NCBI GenBank assembly: GCA_023129415.1
Contig: JAGMCF010000146.1
Coordinates: forward strand, 1-32,174
From: Candidatus Cloacimonadota bacterium
Lineage (GTDB): Bacteria; Cloacimonadota; Cloacimonadia; JGIOTU-2
DNA length: 32,174 nucleotides
Direction: 5' to 3'
Position 1 is the first letter of the stretch; each line of letters opens with the position of its first letter. Under the pieces are notes generated by a model. It saw only the letters and a program-made list of their open reading frames with translations. It did not search any database and was not told the DNA's origin. A program made the translations under genes and the position numbers. Below are positions 18,808 through 29,200 of this stretch, one piece after another.

Positions 18808-21800
18808 ATGGGATTTTTTAGATTTTTCGCTGAAAGACATATATTGGCAACTCTTATCACTATTATGATAATTCTATTGGGATTGACTACTTTAGTTCAG
18901 ATAAAACGGGGTATTTTTCCGGTTGTCGATTTCGGTATGATGAACATTGTTACCCGTTATCCCGGAGCTTCCCCGGAAGATGTTGAACTTAATGTTACAA
19001 ATAAAATTGAAGAAGAATTGAAGAGCGTTGTTGGTATCGATTATTTTACATCTTATTCAATGGAAAATGTTTCTGCCATTTTTGTGGTAATCGATATCAA
19101 TGAAAAAGATCAGGATAAGATAAAAACTGAAATTCGCGATGCTGTGAATAGAGTTACGGATTTCCCTGAAGAGGTTACGGAATCACCATCAATAACAGAA
19201 TTTAATACTTCAACAGCAATGGAAGTGATCGAAGTAGGACTTTCGGGAGATTTACCTTATGGAGAAATTCGAGAATTAGCAAAATTATTTGAGAAGAAAC
19301 TTAAAGCAATTCCCGGAGTTTCCCGTTTGGACAGATTTGGTATTCGCGCCCGGGAGATCCAGATAGAAGTTTCTCCTGAAGGGATAAAAAAATATCAGAT
19401 TCCAATGAGAGAGATCATAGCTGCAATTCAAGCAAGAAATATTCGAGGAACAACAGGTTCATTTGAATCTTATACAAGTGAGAAAAACCTGGTTACATTG
19501 GCACAATTCCGTGATCCAATTGAAGTTGGCGATGTGGTAGTTCGTTCTTCTTTTGATGGACCATTGGTAAGAGTAAAAGACCTGGCAATTGTCAAAGATG
19601 ATTTTGAAGATGAAAGACTTCTTTCCCGGGTAAATGGAAAATCAGCAATATCTTTTGTTGTTTATCTAAATGAAACCGCAGATGCGATTCGGACCTGTGA
19701 TGCTATCAAAGAACTGGTTGAAAAAGAACGTAAGAACCTTCCTGAAGGGGTTGAATTGCTTCATTCCAATGATACTTCCCGTATTGTTAAAAACAGTTTT
19801 GAAGTAGTTTTAAATAATGGTTGGATAGGTCTTCTTCTGGTGATAATCCTGCTTCCAATCTTTCTTAATTTCAGAACTGCTTTCTGGGTTGCAATGGGAA
19901 TCCCGGTAGCTTTTTTAGGAACAATTTTCCTGCTGCCATTATTTGGTGGTTTCCTGGATACGATAACTTTAAGTGGGATGATCCTTGTTATCGGAATAAT
20001 TGTTGATGATTCAATAATAATTGCGGAAAATGTTATGAGACGACGGGAAATGGGTGATGAACCGTTAGATGCAGCTGTAAACGGAATCAGAGAAGTTTAT
20101 AAACCGGTAGTAACTACTGTTTTAACTACATTTCTGGTTTTTGCTCCAATGTTTTTTATGCCGGGAGTTTTTGGAAAATTTATAGTTCCAATTCCACTTG
20201 CAATAAGTTTAGCTTTATTTCTTTCATTAATTGAAGCGACTGTGGCATTACCTGCACATTTAATTCCCGGTTTGCGAACAAAGAAAAAAAAGAAAATCAA
20301 ACAAAATTGGTTTTATGCTGTGAGAAATCGATATCAAAAGATATTATTCCGACTTCTGAAATTAAGATATCTTTTCGTTCTATTGTTCATAATTGTTTTA
20401 GTGGGTTCTATCTGGTATGCAGGAAATTATATGAAACTCATTATGTTCCCTTCAGCCACTGCATCAGAATTCTATATATTGGTAGAATTACCGACTGGAA
20501 CTCCTTTAAGAACTACATCTGAGAAACTAAAAGAAATTGAACATTTTATTGCTGAATTACCTAAAGAAGAATTAGCTTCTTATGTTACCAGGATTGGAAC
20601 CAATGTAATGATCAATGCGGAAAGTGAAAATTACGCAGCGCTGATAATAAACCTGACTCCCTATACGGAAAGAGAAAGGAATGCAGATCAAATTGTAGAT
20701 GATCTGCGCGCAAAAACTGATCAACTGGAAGGTTTTTATGAGATAAATTACTCTATAGAATCCGGAGGACCACCTGTTGGTAAACCTATAAACCTTCGAA
20801 TATCCGGCAATAATGATGAAATGAGAACAGCTCTTACTTATTCAGTTGTAGCTTTTCTGAAGACTATTGAGGGTGTTAAAGACATAATGAGAGATGATAA
20901 AAGTGGAAAAGATCAGGTTGAAATTATCATAAATTATGATAAACTTTCAAGATTGGGATTAACAGTCGCAGATGTTGCACAGAATGTTCGAATTGCTTAT
21001 GATGGACAGATAATAACCAGTGTTCGTTATGGTGACGAAGATGTTGATTTCCGTGTAATTGTTTCAGAAAAAGCTCGGAAACAACTTGATTATCTGACGG
21101 AAATTCTTATTCCCAATCGACAAGGAAGACTTATCCCATTAAAACAGGTTGCGAAATTGAAAACTGGTCCCGGTCCATCAGATTTTCGGCATTATGATGG
21201 AGAAAGAACGATTACTATAGAAGCAGATATCGAGCAGGATGCAATTACTCCTCTTGAAGTTACACAGCTTGTTCAAGCACAATTTGATCTGGATAGAGAC
21301 TGGCCCGGAATGCAGATAAACCTTGGTGGTGAACTTGTGGAAACTGAAGAGTCTATGGCAGGATTATTCAGAACTTTAATAATAGCAATAATAGCTATTT
21401 ATTTTTTATTAGTTCTGTTATTTAACTCAGTTACTCAGCCATTTCTTGTTATGTTTGCAATTCCTTTTGGGATAGCAGGTGTAATAATAGCTTTTGCTTT
21501 ACATCAAGAACCTTTCAGTTTTTTGGGAATTATGGGAATTATTGGACTTTCAGGAGTTGTTGTAAATGATTCGCTGGTTTTAGTAAATCATATAAATGAG
21601 CAGCGAAAACTAAGACCTGGCGAGAATGTAAAAAAACTTGTTTCCGAAAGCACAGCAGACCGTTTGAGAGCTATAGTAATGACTACCTTAACCACTGTTG
21701 CCGCACTTTTACCTTTGGCATACGGACTCGGTGGGTCTGCGCTTTTTATGGCTCCGATGGCACTGGCAATGGGTTGGGGCTTGGTTTTTGCGACTCCCCT

Positions 21801-21876
21801 AACACTCCTTTTAATTCCCTGTTTGTTTATGATCGGGCAGGATATAAATAAAATTTTCAGGAAGAAAAACATTTGA
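18808..21876 (+). CDS. RND efflux transporter permease (AcrB/HAE1-like)
   Basis: YPGASPEDVELNVTNKIEEEL, GMILVIGIIVDDSIIIAENV, PVVTTVLTTFLVFAPMFFMPG, GVVVNDSLVLVNHIN, RAIVMTTLTTVAALLPLA. Confidence 0.96.
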   Translation: MGFFRFFAERHILATLITIMIILLGLTTLVQIKRGIFPVVDFGMMNIVTRYPGASPEDVELNVTNKIEEELKSVVGIDYFTSYSMENVSAIFVVIDINEKDQDKIKTEIRDAVNRVTDFPEEVTESPSITEFNTSTAMEVIEVGLSGDLPYGEIRELAKLFEKKLKAIPGVSRLDRFGIRAREIQIEVSPEGIKKYQIPMREIIAAIQARNIRGTTGSFESYTSEKNLVTLAQFRDPIEVGDVVVRSSFDGPLVRVKDLAIVKDDFEDERLLSRVNGKSAISFVVYLNETADAIRTCDAIKELVEKERKNLPEGVELLHSNDTSRIVKNSFEVVLNNGWIGLLLVIILLPIFLNFRTAFWVAMGIPVAFLGTIFLLPLFGGFLDTITLSGMILVIGIIVDDSIIIAENVMRRREMGDEPLDAAVNGIREVYKPVVTTVLTTFLVFAPMFFMPGVFGKFIVPIPLAISLALFLSLIEATVALPAHLIPGLRTKKKKKIKQNWFYAVRNRYQKILFRLLKLRYLFVLLFIIVLVGSIWYAGNYMKLIMFPSATASEFYILVELPTGTPLRTTSEKLKEIEHFIAELPKEELASYVTRIGTNVMINAESENYAALIINLTPYTERERNADQIVDDLRAKTDQLEGFYEINYSIESGGPPVGKPINLRISGNNDEMRTALTYSVVAFLKTIEGVKDIMRDDKSGKDQVEIIINYDKLSRLGLTVADVAQNVRIAYDGQIITSVRYGDEDVDFRVIVSEKARKQLDYLTEILIPNRQGRLIPLKQVAKLKTGPGPSDFRHYDGERTITIEADIEQDAITPLEVTQLVQAQFDLDRDWPGMQINLGGELVETEESMAGLFRTLIIAIIAIYFLLVLLFNSVTQPFLVMFAIPFGIAGVIIAFALHQEPFSFLGIMGIIGLSGVVVNDSLVLVNHINEQRKLRPGENVKKLVSESTADRLRAIVMTTLTTVAALLPLAYGLGGSALFMAPMALAMGWGLVFATPLTLLLIPCLFMIGQDINKIFRKKNI

Positions 21877-22066
21877 TTTAATTAGATATTGAAACTATTA
21901 AAGGGTCGATATGGTTGAAAAAATAGATGAATCAATAACTCCAAAAAAAAGTCAAACTACTTTACCTAACCTGGACAAGCCCCCAGTTAAATAGAAAAGA
22001 AAATTTAACAGGGCAGGCAGAACCAAAAAAGAAAAATATTAATTTGTGATAAACCCAAAAATTTCT

Positions 22067-22277
22067 TCCCGACAAGTCGGGACTAATGTCAAATAAAATT
22101 TCAAAGCCCAAATTTCCAATCATGCCACCCCCGCGTCCGTGGAGTCAGATTCTTCAGCAATAAATCTTTTTATATTTGTCATTTGATCATTTGATATTAA
22201 GAATTTTATTAGACCCGTTCTCCGTAGCAGTAGTACTGCTACTGCGAAGGGTGAAAATTAGTCCCGATAGATCGGGA
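22067..22277. repeat. Hairpin-rich intergenic repeats
   Basis: tcccgacaagtcggga (22067-22082), ctccgtagcagtagtactgctactgcgaag (around 22220-22249), tcccgatagatcggga (22262-22277). Confidence 0.75.
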
Positions 22278-22372
22278 GTAATTAGTCATTTAATTAGTCT
22301 TAATAAAAGGGATTACAGAAAGAATAATAATTTTCTGCCCAAAATTACACGAATATTATTGATTAGATACTA
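22214..22372 (+). repeat. Two-module dispersed repeat, copy I
   Basis: Modules cccgttctccgtag...gcgaagggtgaa and acacgaatattattgattagatacta recur in inverted orientation at 32109-32174. Confidence 0.8.
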
Positions 22373-22506
22373 ACACTTTCAATGTTTCTAATGTTGCTTC
22401 TCAAGTAACCTTTTCATTTTTTCTTGACACCTTTCTCTAATTTATCGTTTTTTTTATAGTTTTGGAATTACATCAAAAAGTTCGTATACACTCCCAAGTT
22501 CGGGAA

Positions 22507-22532
22507 TATCCCCGAACTTGAGTTCGGGGATA
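22507..22532. repeat. 12-bp perfect hairpin tatccccgaact-tg-agttcggggata
   Basis: Perfect self-complementarity. Confidence 0.85.
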
Positions 22533-22592
22533 CATACATTATATGAAATCGCCTAAAATCTATTTAAATTATAATACGTTGAGGTGTCGAAC

Positions 22593-22976
22593 ATGAAAAC
22601 AAAAGAAAAAATTGTTGAACAATATTGGAAAGCATTTGATGAATATAATTTTGATTTAGCTGGAACTTTTATGGATACAAATGCGAAAGTGATTTGGCCA
22701 AATACTCAAGAAATTTTTAAAGGACGTGATAACTTTATTTTGACTCAAAAGAATTACCCTGGAACTTGGAAGATAATATTAGAAAAACTGATTTCTATCA
22801 ATGAGATTGTGATATCCGTAGTGAAAGTAACCTCGGTAGAGAATTCGCAAAGTCTTTATGCAACTTCATTCTTTGAATTTAAAGGGAATTATATAATTAA
22901 AATTACTGAGTATTGGGGTGAAATTTCAGAACCTCCAGAATGGCGCATAAATGGTGGTTGGTCAGATAGATATTGA
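22593..22976 (+). CDS. NTF2-like/SnoaL-like small protein
   Basis: MKTKEKIVEQYWKAFDEYNFDLAGTFMDTNAKVIWPNTQEIFKGRDNFI...YIIKITEYWGE has the pattern of SnoaL-like ester-cyclase/NTF2 folds. Confidence 0.72.
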   Translation: MKTKEKIVEQYWKAFDEYNFDLAGTFMDTNAKVIWPNTQEIFKGRDNFILTQKNYPGTWKIILEKLISINEIVISVVKVTSVENSQSLYATSFFEFKGNYIIKITEYWGEISEPPEWRINGGWSDRY

Positions 22977-23016
22977 TATGGTATATTTGATTTGAAGAAT
23001 ATTTTACGGCGACTTC

Positions 23017-23098
23017 AGATAACAGCGGATAAAAGTGAAATCCTATATTTTCCCAAATTGCCTTTAGCAACTTCTTTTATCCGCCAACCATTAGGCAC
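23017..23098 (+). other. attC-like site 0
   Basis: R''-like agataac, arm gcggataaaag (23025-23035) pairs perfectly with cttttatccgc (23074-23084), R'-like attaggcac. Confidence 0.7.
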
Positions 23099-23329
23099 AT
23101 AGAAAAATATTACGAAGACTGAAGTAATTTTAATGAAGTAATCCAAATTTAAACAATGTGGTGAATATCTTATTTGACAGATTATGGGTAAAACCATTAC
23201 GTGAAATCATAACTTGTTGAATTATAAAGAATTCTATATTTGATGGTTATTTGATAGGAGAAGGAATTAAAGATTTGGATTAAGTACATTTCGGAAGATG
23301 TAAATTATTAAGCAAAGAGGAACAAAACA

Positions 23330-24385
23330 ATGAGTAAGAAAAAGAAAGCAAATATAAGTTCTGAGTTACAATTATTCTCAAACTTTGTAATTTTCCAAAC
23401 CCAAAACGGCAAAGTAAATATTGATGTATTTTTTAAGGATGAAACGCTTTGGCTTACTCAAAAATTAATTGCCGAACTGTTTGAAAAAGGCAGAACTACA
23501 ATTACAGAGCATCTTAAGAACATATTTTCAGAAGGTGAACTTGATGAATATTCAGTATGTCGGTATTTCCGACATACCACAAAGCACGGTGCTATTAAAG
23601 GTAAAACACAAGAAAAAGAAGTTAAATATTACAATCTAAAAACTATTACTGCTGTAGGATATCGTGTAAATTCGCACAGAGCAACAGAGTTCAGAAAATG
23701 GGCAACAGAAATTCTGCACGAATATATCATCAAAGGTTTTGCATTGGATGATGAAAGGCTCAAACAGATAAAACACTTTGGTATAGATTACTTTGAAGAA
23801 ATGCTTGAACGAGTTAGAGAAATCCGTTTAAGTGAGAGAAGATTGTATCAGAAAATAACAGATATTTATGCACTTTCTGCCGACTACGATACCAAAGCCG
23901 AAATAACAAAACATTTCTTTGCAACTGTTCAAAACAAACTGCATTGGGCAATAATAGGCAAAACTGCTTCCGAAATTATCTACACAGAAGCTGATGCTAA
24001 AAAAGTATTTATGGGACTCAAAACTTGGAAACAAACTCCCGAAGGGAAAATATTAAAAAGCTATGTAAGTATTGCCAAAAACTATTTAAACGAAGAACAT
24101 ATTAAAAACTTAGAACGTATTGTAACTGCTTATCTTGATTTGGCAGAAAGCAGAGCAATGAATAGAAAAGTAATGAATATGAAAGACTGGCAAGAGTTTC
24201 TTATAAAATTTTTAGAACTTTCCGACTCTCCAATACTTACAAACCTTGGTAAAATTTCGATGTTAGAAGCAAGACTTAAAGCTGAGAGCGAATATGAAAA
24301 ATATAGAGTTACTCAAGATAAGAATTATATTTCTGATTTTGATAGAGAAATTAAGAAGCTATTATCAAAAGAGAATAATGAATGA
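23330..24385 (+). CDS. RhuM family virulence-type protein
   Basis: VNIDVFFKDETLWLTQKLIAELFEKGRTTITEHLKNIF...SVCRYFRHT...YYNLKTITAVGYRVNSHRATEFRKWATEILHEYIIKGFALDDERLK. Confidence 0.93.
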   Translation: MSKKKKANISSELQLFSNFVIFQTQNGKVNIDVFFKDETLWLTQKLIAELFEKGRTTITEHLKNIFSEGELDEYSVCRYFRHTTKHGAIKGKTQEKEVKYYNLKTITAVGYRVNSHRATEFRKWATEILHEYIIKGFALDDERLKQIKHFGIDYFEEMLERVREIRLSERRLYQKITDIYALSADYDTKAEITKHFFATVQNKLHWAIIGKTASEIIYTEADAKKVFMGLKTWKQTPEGKILKSYVSIAKNYLNEEHIKNLERIVTAYLDLAESRAMNRKVMNMKDWQEFLIKFLELSDSPILTNLGKISMLEARLKAESEYEKYRVTQDKNYISDFDREIKKLLSKENNE

Positions 24386-24512
24386 TTATTGCCAAAAATC
24401 CAACCAGCGGTTAGAGAAATAATAAAAATATGAGAACGGAATTTACTTATCACGGAAATAAAAAATATTTAAGCAATCATAAAGTTGCATAGTATGGTGA
24501 AACAAAGGAAAT

Positions 24513-24587
24513 GTGCCTAACAAACGTACCCACAATCAGCAAGAAGAATAGCAGGATGAATCGTGGTGCACGCAAATCATTATAGGC
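24513..24587 (+). other. attC-like site 1
   Basis: gtgcctaac-aaa-cgtacccacaat...atcgtggtgcacg-caaatc-attataggc; inner arms imperfectly complementary. Confidence 0.68.
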
Positions 24588-24770
24588 AATTTGCCCGGTT
24601 CTGAAAGACAAAGATATGCGCGAGTAAAGGGAGGAAATTCTACAAAACTGGAATTTGGTACTTACCTTTCAAAGGAAAGAAATGTTTCTGCTTCTTCACA
24701 GAAACAAGTTTTGTGTACAATAGTAGTTTTTAAAAGATATATTTAGAAAAGATTTATAGGAGAACCGATC

Positions 24771-25661
24771 ATGATAACAGACTCATCAGACACTGACAGA
24801 TGTCACCTTACTTTCCTCTCCCTGGTGCCATTTCTGCTTATTGCTTTCGGCTTGGCGTGGGGAATCTTGGCTCTATTCATTTTTCTCCCGGACAAAATGA
24901 CCGGGATATTTGGTGAATTAACCGGTCAACATCCGCTCTTCTTTTTGGCGGTGTATGCACCTGCGATTGCCGCTTTCATTGTCGTCATCTACAACGCCGG
25001 CATTGGGGGCTTACGGCGTTATCTTGGCAGGTTATTGCTCTGGCGGTGCTCTCTGTCCTGGTATGCCTTTTTAATTATCGGCATTCCGCTGATTTTTATC
25101 GGTGGGTCTGCGTTAAAAGGCAACCTTTTCACTGAACCGTTTCCGTTTTCCTCATTTCAGTCACTTATTGTGGCATTGGTATTAACGGCGATCAAAGGGC
25201 CCATAGAGGAGTTCGGCTGGCGGGGGCTGGCTCTGCCTCTGCTGCAACGGAAGTTAGCGCCCATCTGGGCCGCGCTGATTCTTGGTATTATATGGGGCTT
25301 CTGGCACCTACCTGCGTTCCTGTTGAGTGGGACGCAGCAAAGTGCCTGGTCATTCACCCCGTTTTTTTTCGGCTCCATTGCGTTAAGCGTAATCGTAACC
25401 GCATTATTTAATAAATCGCGCGGTAGCATCCTGCTCCCTGCATTGTTCCATTTTCAGTGCAACAATCCAATCTGGCCAGATGCACAACCTTATGACATAT
25501 ACCTGTTCATGGTTGTTGCTGTTCTGGTTGTCTGGTTCAACCGAAAAACAATGTTCAATAAAGAAGGTGCTATCACAGAGGTTATTCCACTGGCTGAGGG
25601 TAGTGTTAGTTTGGAAGCGATACAGGGAAAGCCTCTTGATATTTTGCACAGGAATGATTAA
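24771..25661 (+). CDS. CPBP family intramembrane metalloprotease
   Basis: 'GPIEEFGWRGLALPLLQRKLAPIWAALILGIIWGFWHLPAFL' contains EExxxR and HxxxF-type motifs; multiple TM segments. Confidence 0.9.
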   Translation: MITDSSDTDRCHLTFLSLVPFLLIAFGLAWGILALFIFLPDKMTGIFGELTGQHPLFFLAVYAPAIAAFIVVIYNAGIGGLRRYLGRLLLWRCSLSWYAFLIIGIPLIFIGGSALKGNLFTEPFPFSSFQSLIVALVLTAIKGPIEEFGWRGLALPLLQRKLAPIWAALILGIIWGFWHLPAFLLSGTQQSAWSFTPFFFGSIALSVIVTALFNKSRGSILLPALFHFQCNNPIWPDAQPYDIYLFMVVAVLVVWFNRKTMFNKEGAITEVIPLAEGSVSLEAIQGKPLDILHRND

Positions 25662-25667
25662 ACTTAG

Positions 25668-26923
25668 ATGCAAACACAAGGTAAAACCATTTTTAACCGT
25701 CTTCCGGGATTAAAAATTCGAACTGTGATTCTGATCATCTTCCTGTTCCTGCTGATACTGATAGGACTTTTTTCACTACTTAAAATCTCTCAGCTGAATC
25801 AGAGTACTGTAGAGACTTCTAAACTGGCGAAAGATTTTCAATCAGCACTTGATGCCTTTCAAAAGGAGTATGGCTTCCCTGGAGCAACAGCTGCTTTTGT
25901 GTTACAGGACGGTACATCCGGTGTTGCCGCAACCGGGGTTGCTGATGTAGAAGCCGGAACACCTATGACGGCAGAGTCGCGCATGCTTTCAGCAAGTATT
26001 GGAAAAACCTTTGTTGGGGCTACAGCGGTAGCACTTGCGCGCGAGGGCGTACTGGATCTTGATATCCCTGTGTCGCGATGGCTCGGAGACCGTCGGTGGT
26101 TTTCCCGGTTGCCTAATTACGATGTAATCACTTTACGCCACCTTTTGACCCACAGTTCTGGATTGCCGGACCATGTGCATCTGGAGAGCTTTGCCACCGA
26201 GGTCTCTCACAAATGGCGCGAGAAAGACAATCCATTTCCACCTGAAGCACTGATCGAATTTGTTCTGGACCTTACACCCCTTTTCGAGGTTGGCAAGGAT
26301 TGGGCCTACACAGACACTGGGTACATACTGATCGGGCTTGTGATTGAAAAAGCCACTGGAAGAAGTTACTACAATGAGATCAAGGAGCGTTTCCTGATAC
26401 CTCTCGATCTGACATTGACCACCCCGGCTGACCGCCGTTTTCTGCCGGGGCTCACTGCTGGATACATGGCGGCAGATAACGATTTTGGGTTTCCCCGAAA
26501 AACTACCGCAGCAGATGGTGAGATGGTGTGGCATCCTGGTTTCGAATGGACTGGCGGAGGTCTGGTGAGTAATTCACTCGATCTAGCTCGCTGGGGGTCG
26601 GCGCTTTTCGGGGGGGGGATGCGATGTCTGACTCCTATCTGGACGAGATTTTGAATTCTATCCCAATTAACCCAGATACGGACGACATCCTATATGGAGC
26701 AGGGGTTGCGGTTTATCGCACAGGCCCATTTGGCCCGGTTTGCGGTCATGGCGGATGGATACCAGGGTACAGTTCCAGCCTTCGCTACTACCCAGACTAT
26801 AGGATCGCCATTGCTTTCCAGATCAACACGGATATTGGCATAGTGGATGACACAACACCAGTGATGCGTGAAATGGAAGCGCGTCTGGCAGAGATTGTCA
26901 TATCCTCTACTCGTGGCTTATGA
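25668..26923 (+). pseudogene. Serine hydrolase (class C beta-lactamase/DD-peptidase family), split by frameshift at a G9 tract
   Basis: SIGK (SxxK), YTDTGY, HLLTHSSGLPDH; ORF 25668-26654 leaves frame at G9 (26610-26618) and homologous coding continues in 26624-26923 (...GHGGWIPGYSSSLRYYPDYRIAIAFQIN). Confidence 0.85.
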
Positions 26924-27147
26924 AATAACCGTTGAGGAAAGGCAGTTTAACTTTAGTGATTGTGCGTGCTGGACGATTCCGAACAATTAGTAAAAAAATA
27001 TTAAAAGAAGATGGAGAGAAGTATGCCTACATTTGAATAAATCTACATCATCTGTAATGGTAATGTGTCTTTCTTACAATAATTAATAGAAACCGGATAA
27101 AAGAAGAATAAAAGAATCGCGCAAAAAAATAAAAAATCGGGCAAACA

Positions 27148-27283
27148 GACCTATAACATTGCATATAAAAAATAGGCGAGATAGGAGTAAATTCAAGGTT
27201 TGTAGCCCGCTTCAACCTATGTGTAAATTGATAGTGAATTGGTACGAAATCGCTTACTTTTCATATACTTAACGTTACCTTGC
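27148..27283 (+). other. attC-like site 2
   Basis: gacctataacattgcatataaaaaataggcgagat pairs imperfectly with atcgcttacttttcatatacttaacgttaccttgc. Confidence 0.65.
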
Positions 27284-27305
27284 ATTAGAAAAACAGAAAT
27301 GAGAG

Positions 27306-28052
27306 ATGAAAATAATAGACGTTATAAAGCCAAAGTTTAACCCAAATCAAAATACTTTTATAGCATTTGGATTAGGGATATTATCAATATTGTTTAGTGT
27401 ATTACTGAATTATTTCCCAACAAATTGGGCACATTGGGTATTTAGAATTATTTTTCAGATTAGCATTATCGGAATTATTATTCCTATCTACATAATGACT
27501 AAAAATGATGAACTGAAAGAAGCAGGTTTACGCTTTAATAAACCATTCATATACATATTGATTAGTATAGGAATTGCCGGATTATTATTACTTCAATTTT
27601 GGACTGAAAACAATGCACTGTTTTCTCAATTTTCAAAACAATCATTTAAACCGGCATCTTATATTGTAGTAGCGAATATTTATGAAGTTATTTTCTTTGC
27701 TGTATTTTTAAGGTACAGTTTTGAAAAAGCCTTTGGAATTATACCTGCCATAATCCTTTCTGCTTTGTTTTATAGTCTTCATCACGCAGGGTTTCAACCT
27801 GAATTTATAAAGCTATTTTTTGTAGGATTGGTATTTATCTCAATTTTTAGAATTGCAAATCATTGGTTGATATGTTTTCCGTTTTGGTGGATTGGGGGAA
27901 CTGTTGATGTTTTGACGAAAGCAAAGGATATTTCTGACTTATCCGGATTGGATTGGTGGAAAAGCATTTTTATGCTAACCATAATAATTGCATCCTTGCT
28001 TTATTTCGGAATTGGAACAAAAAAATATAAAACAGATAAAATTCGAGAATGA
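27306..28052 (+). CDS. CPBP-like multi-pass membrane protein (motif degenerate)
   Basis: Multi-TM; 'IYEVIFFAVFLRYSFEKAFGIIPAIILSALFYSLHHAGF' resembles the CPBP core without a clear EExxxR. Confidence 0.6.
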   Translation: MKIIDVIKPKFNPNQNTFIAFGLGILSILFSVLLNYFPTNWAHWVFRIIFQISIIGIIIPIYIMTKNDELKEAGLRFNKPFIYILISIGIAGLLLLQFWTENNALFSQFSKQSFKPASYIVVANIYEVIFFAVFLRYSFEKAFGIIPAIILSALFYSLHHAGFQPEFIKLFFVGLVFISIFRIANHWLICFPFWWIGGTVDVLTKAKDISDLSGLDWWKSIFMLTIIIASLLYFGIGTKKYKTDKIRE

Positions 28053-28065
28053 TAATAATTAAAAC

Positions 28066-28203
28066 GCAAGGTAACAATGTATATTGTTTATGGCGGGTGA
28101 AGTGCTAAATATGAGCGAATTAGTAACAGCTGAACTTCGGTGTAAGTTGAAAGATTTTAGCTTCTAAAACCGCCACAAAACCATATACCAACCGTTGTAG
28201 GGC
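28066..28203 (+). other. attC-like site 3
   Basis: gcaaggtaac...gtatattgtttatggcgg (28079-28096) pairs with ccgccacaaaaccatatac (28170-28188)...gttgtagggc. Confidence 0.72.
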
Positions 28204-28239
28204 ATTTCCCAAATTAAAGAAACAGATATTAAAAATGAT

Positions 28240-29190
28240 ATGAATACAGAATTTATAAGCAAAGCCAAAGCCGGTTTATTAATTAAAATTCTCGGCATAC
28301 TTCAATTAGCAATTGGTTTGTTTTCACTTGGAATTGCCCCCTTAGAAATATATAGTTTTTACTTATTCTCAGAGGGTGGAAGATTTTACTATGATGGATT
28401 TGGAGTAGGTTCATTTTTATATGGATTAATCTTTGCTCAAATAATTGGTTACTATTTCATTGCATTTATATTTATCACAATAGGATATGGACATTTAAAA
28501 TTAAAAGACTGGGCATTAAAATTGTCAAAAAGTTGTATCTGGTTTTGGATAATATTTGGATTGCCAATTATGATGTTTTTTTTGCCCTTGTTATCAATGA
28601 AGGAAATTGAGGTTAAATATCCAATCTTTTTTTCAGCATTTATTATATTATTATTTATTGTTATAATTCCGGGATTGCTACTTTCTTTTTATAATCAGAA
28701 GAATGTTAAGGAATTATTTAAAAATAAAAATTATTCTGATGCTGAAATTCGAAATATACCAATGAATGGTTACTTATTACTTCTGGTATATATCCTTTAC
28801 ATTATGATATTCCATATTATGCTATTTTATAAGGGAATATTTCCTTTTTTTGGTACGTTCTTAATTGATTTTAAAGGTCTTCTTTTTTATGATTTATGTA
28901 TTTTACTCATGTTTCTATTAATATATGGATTACTTAAAAGAAAATTCTGGACATGGATATTATCAATAACATTTTTCATTGTAATGAGCATATCAACCAT
29001 TACGACTTTGATTAACTATCAATATATTAACATCATTGAATTATTAGATTTTCCTAAATTAGAAAAGGACATTTTTATGAAATTACCTCTAAAGTCATCA
29101 TATATAATAATGGCAATAGTTGGAATATTATTACTTACGATTATTTTGATTATCAAAACAAAAAACTATTATATTAAAGAACGAAAATAA
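28240..29190 (+). CDS. Hypothetical multi-pass membrane protein
   Basis: Long hydrophobic segments throughout; no recognised family. Confidence 0.7.
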   Translation: MNTEFISKAKAGLLIKILGILQLAIGLFSLGIAPLEIYSFYLFSEGGRFYYDGFGVGSFLYGLIFAQIIGYYFIAFIFITIGYGHLKLKDWALKLSKSCIWFWIIFGLPIMMFFLPLLSMKEIEVKYPIFFSAFIILLFIVIIPGLLLSFYNQKNVKELFKNKNYSDAEIRNIPMNGYLLLLVYILYIMIFHIMLFYKGIFPFFGTFLIDFKGLLFYDLCILLMFLLIYGLLKRKFWTWILSITFFIVMSISTITTLINYQYINIIELLDFPKLEKDIFMKLPLKSSYIIMAIVGILLLTIILIIKTKNYYIKERK

Positions 29191-29200
29191 ATCATATAAA

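Noticed and set aside
21911-21994. Short ORF after the RND gene (MVEKIDESITPKKSQTTLPNLDKPPVK)
   Set aside because: Only 27 codons with no recognisable family; may be a truncated gene start but cannot be supported.
22578-22590. gttgaggtgtc before the NTF2-like gene as an additional attC R' site
   Set aside because: No complementary arm found at the gene's downstream attC-like site, and gaggtg is equally explained as a ribosome-binding site.
25157-25679. Antisense ORFs opposite the CPBP and serine hydrolase genes
   Set aside because: Shadow ORFs in a GC-richer region opposite confidently identified coding sequence.
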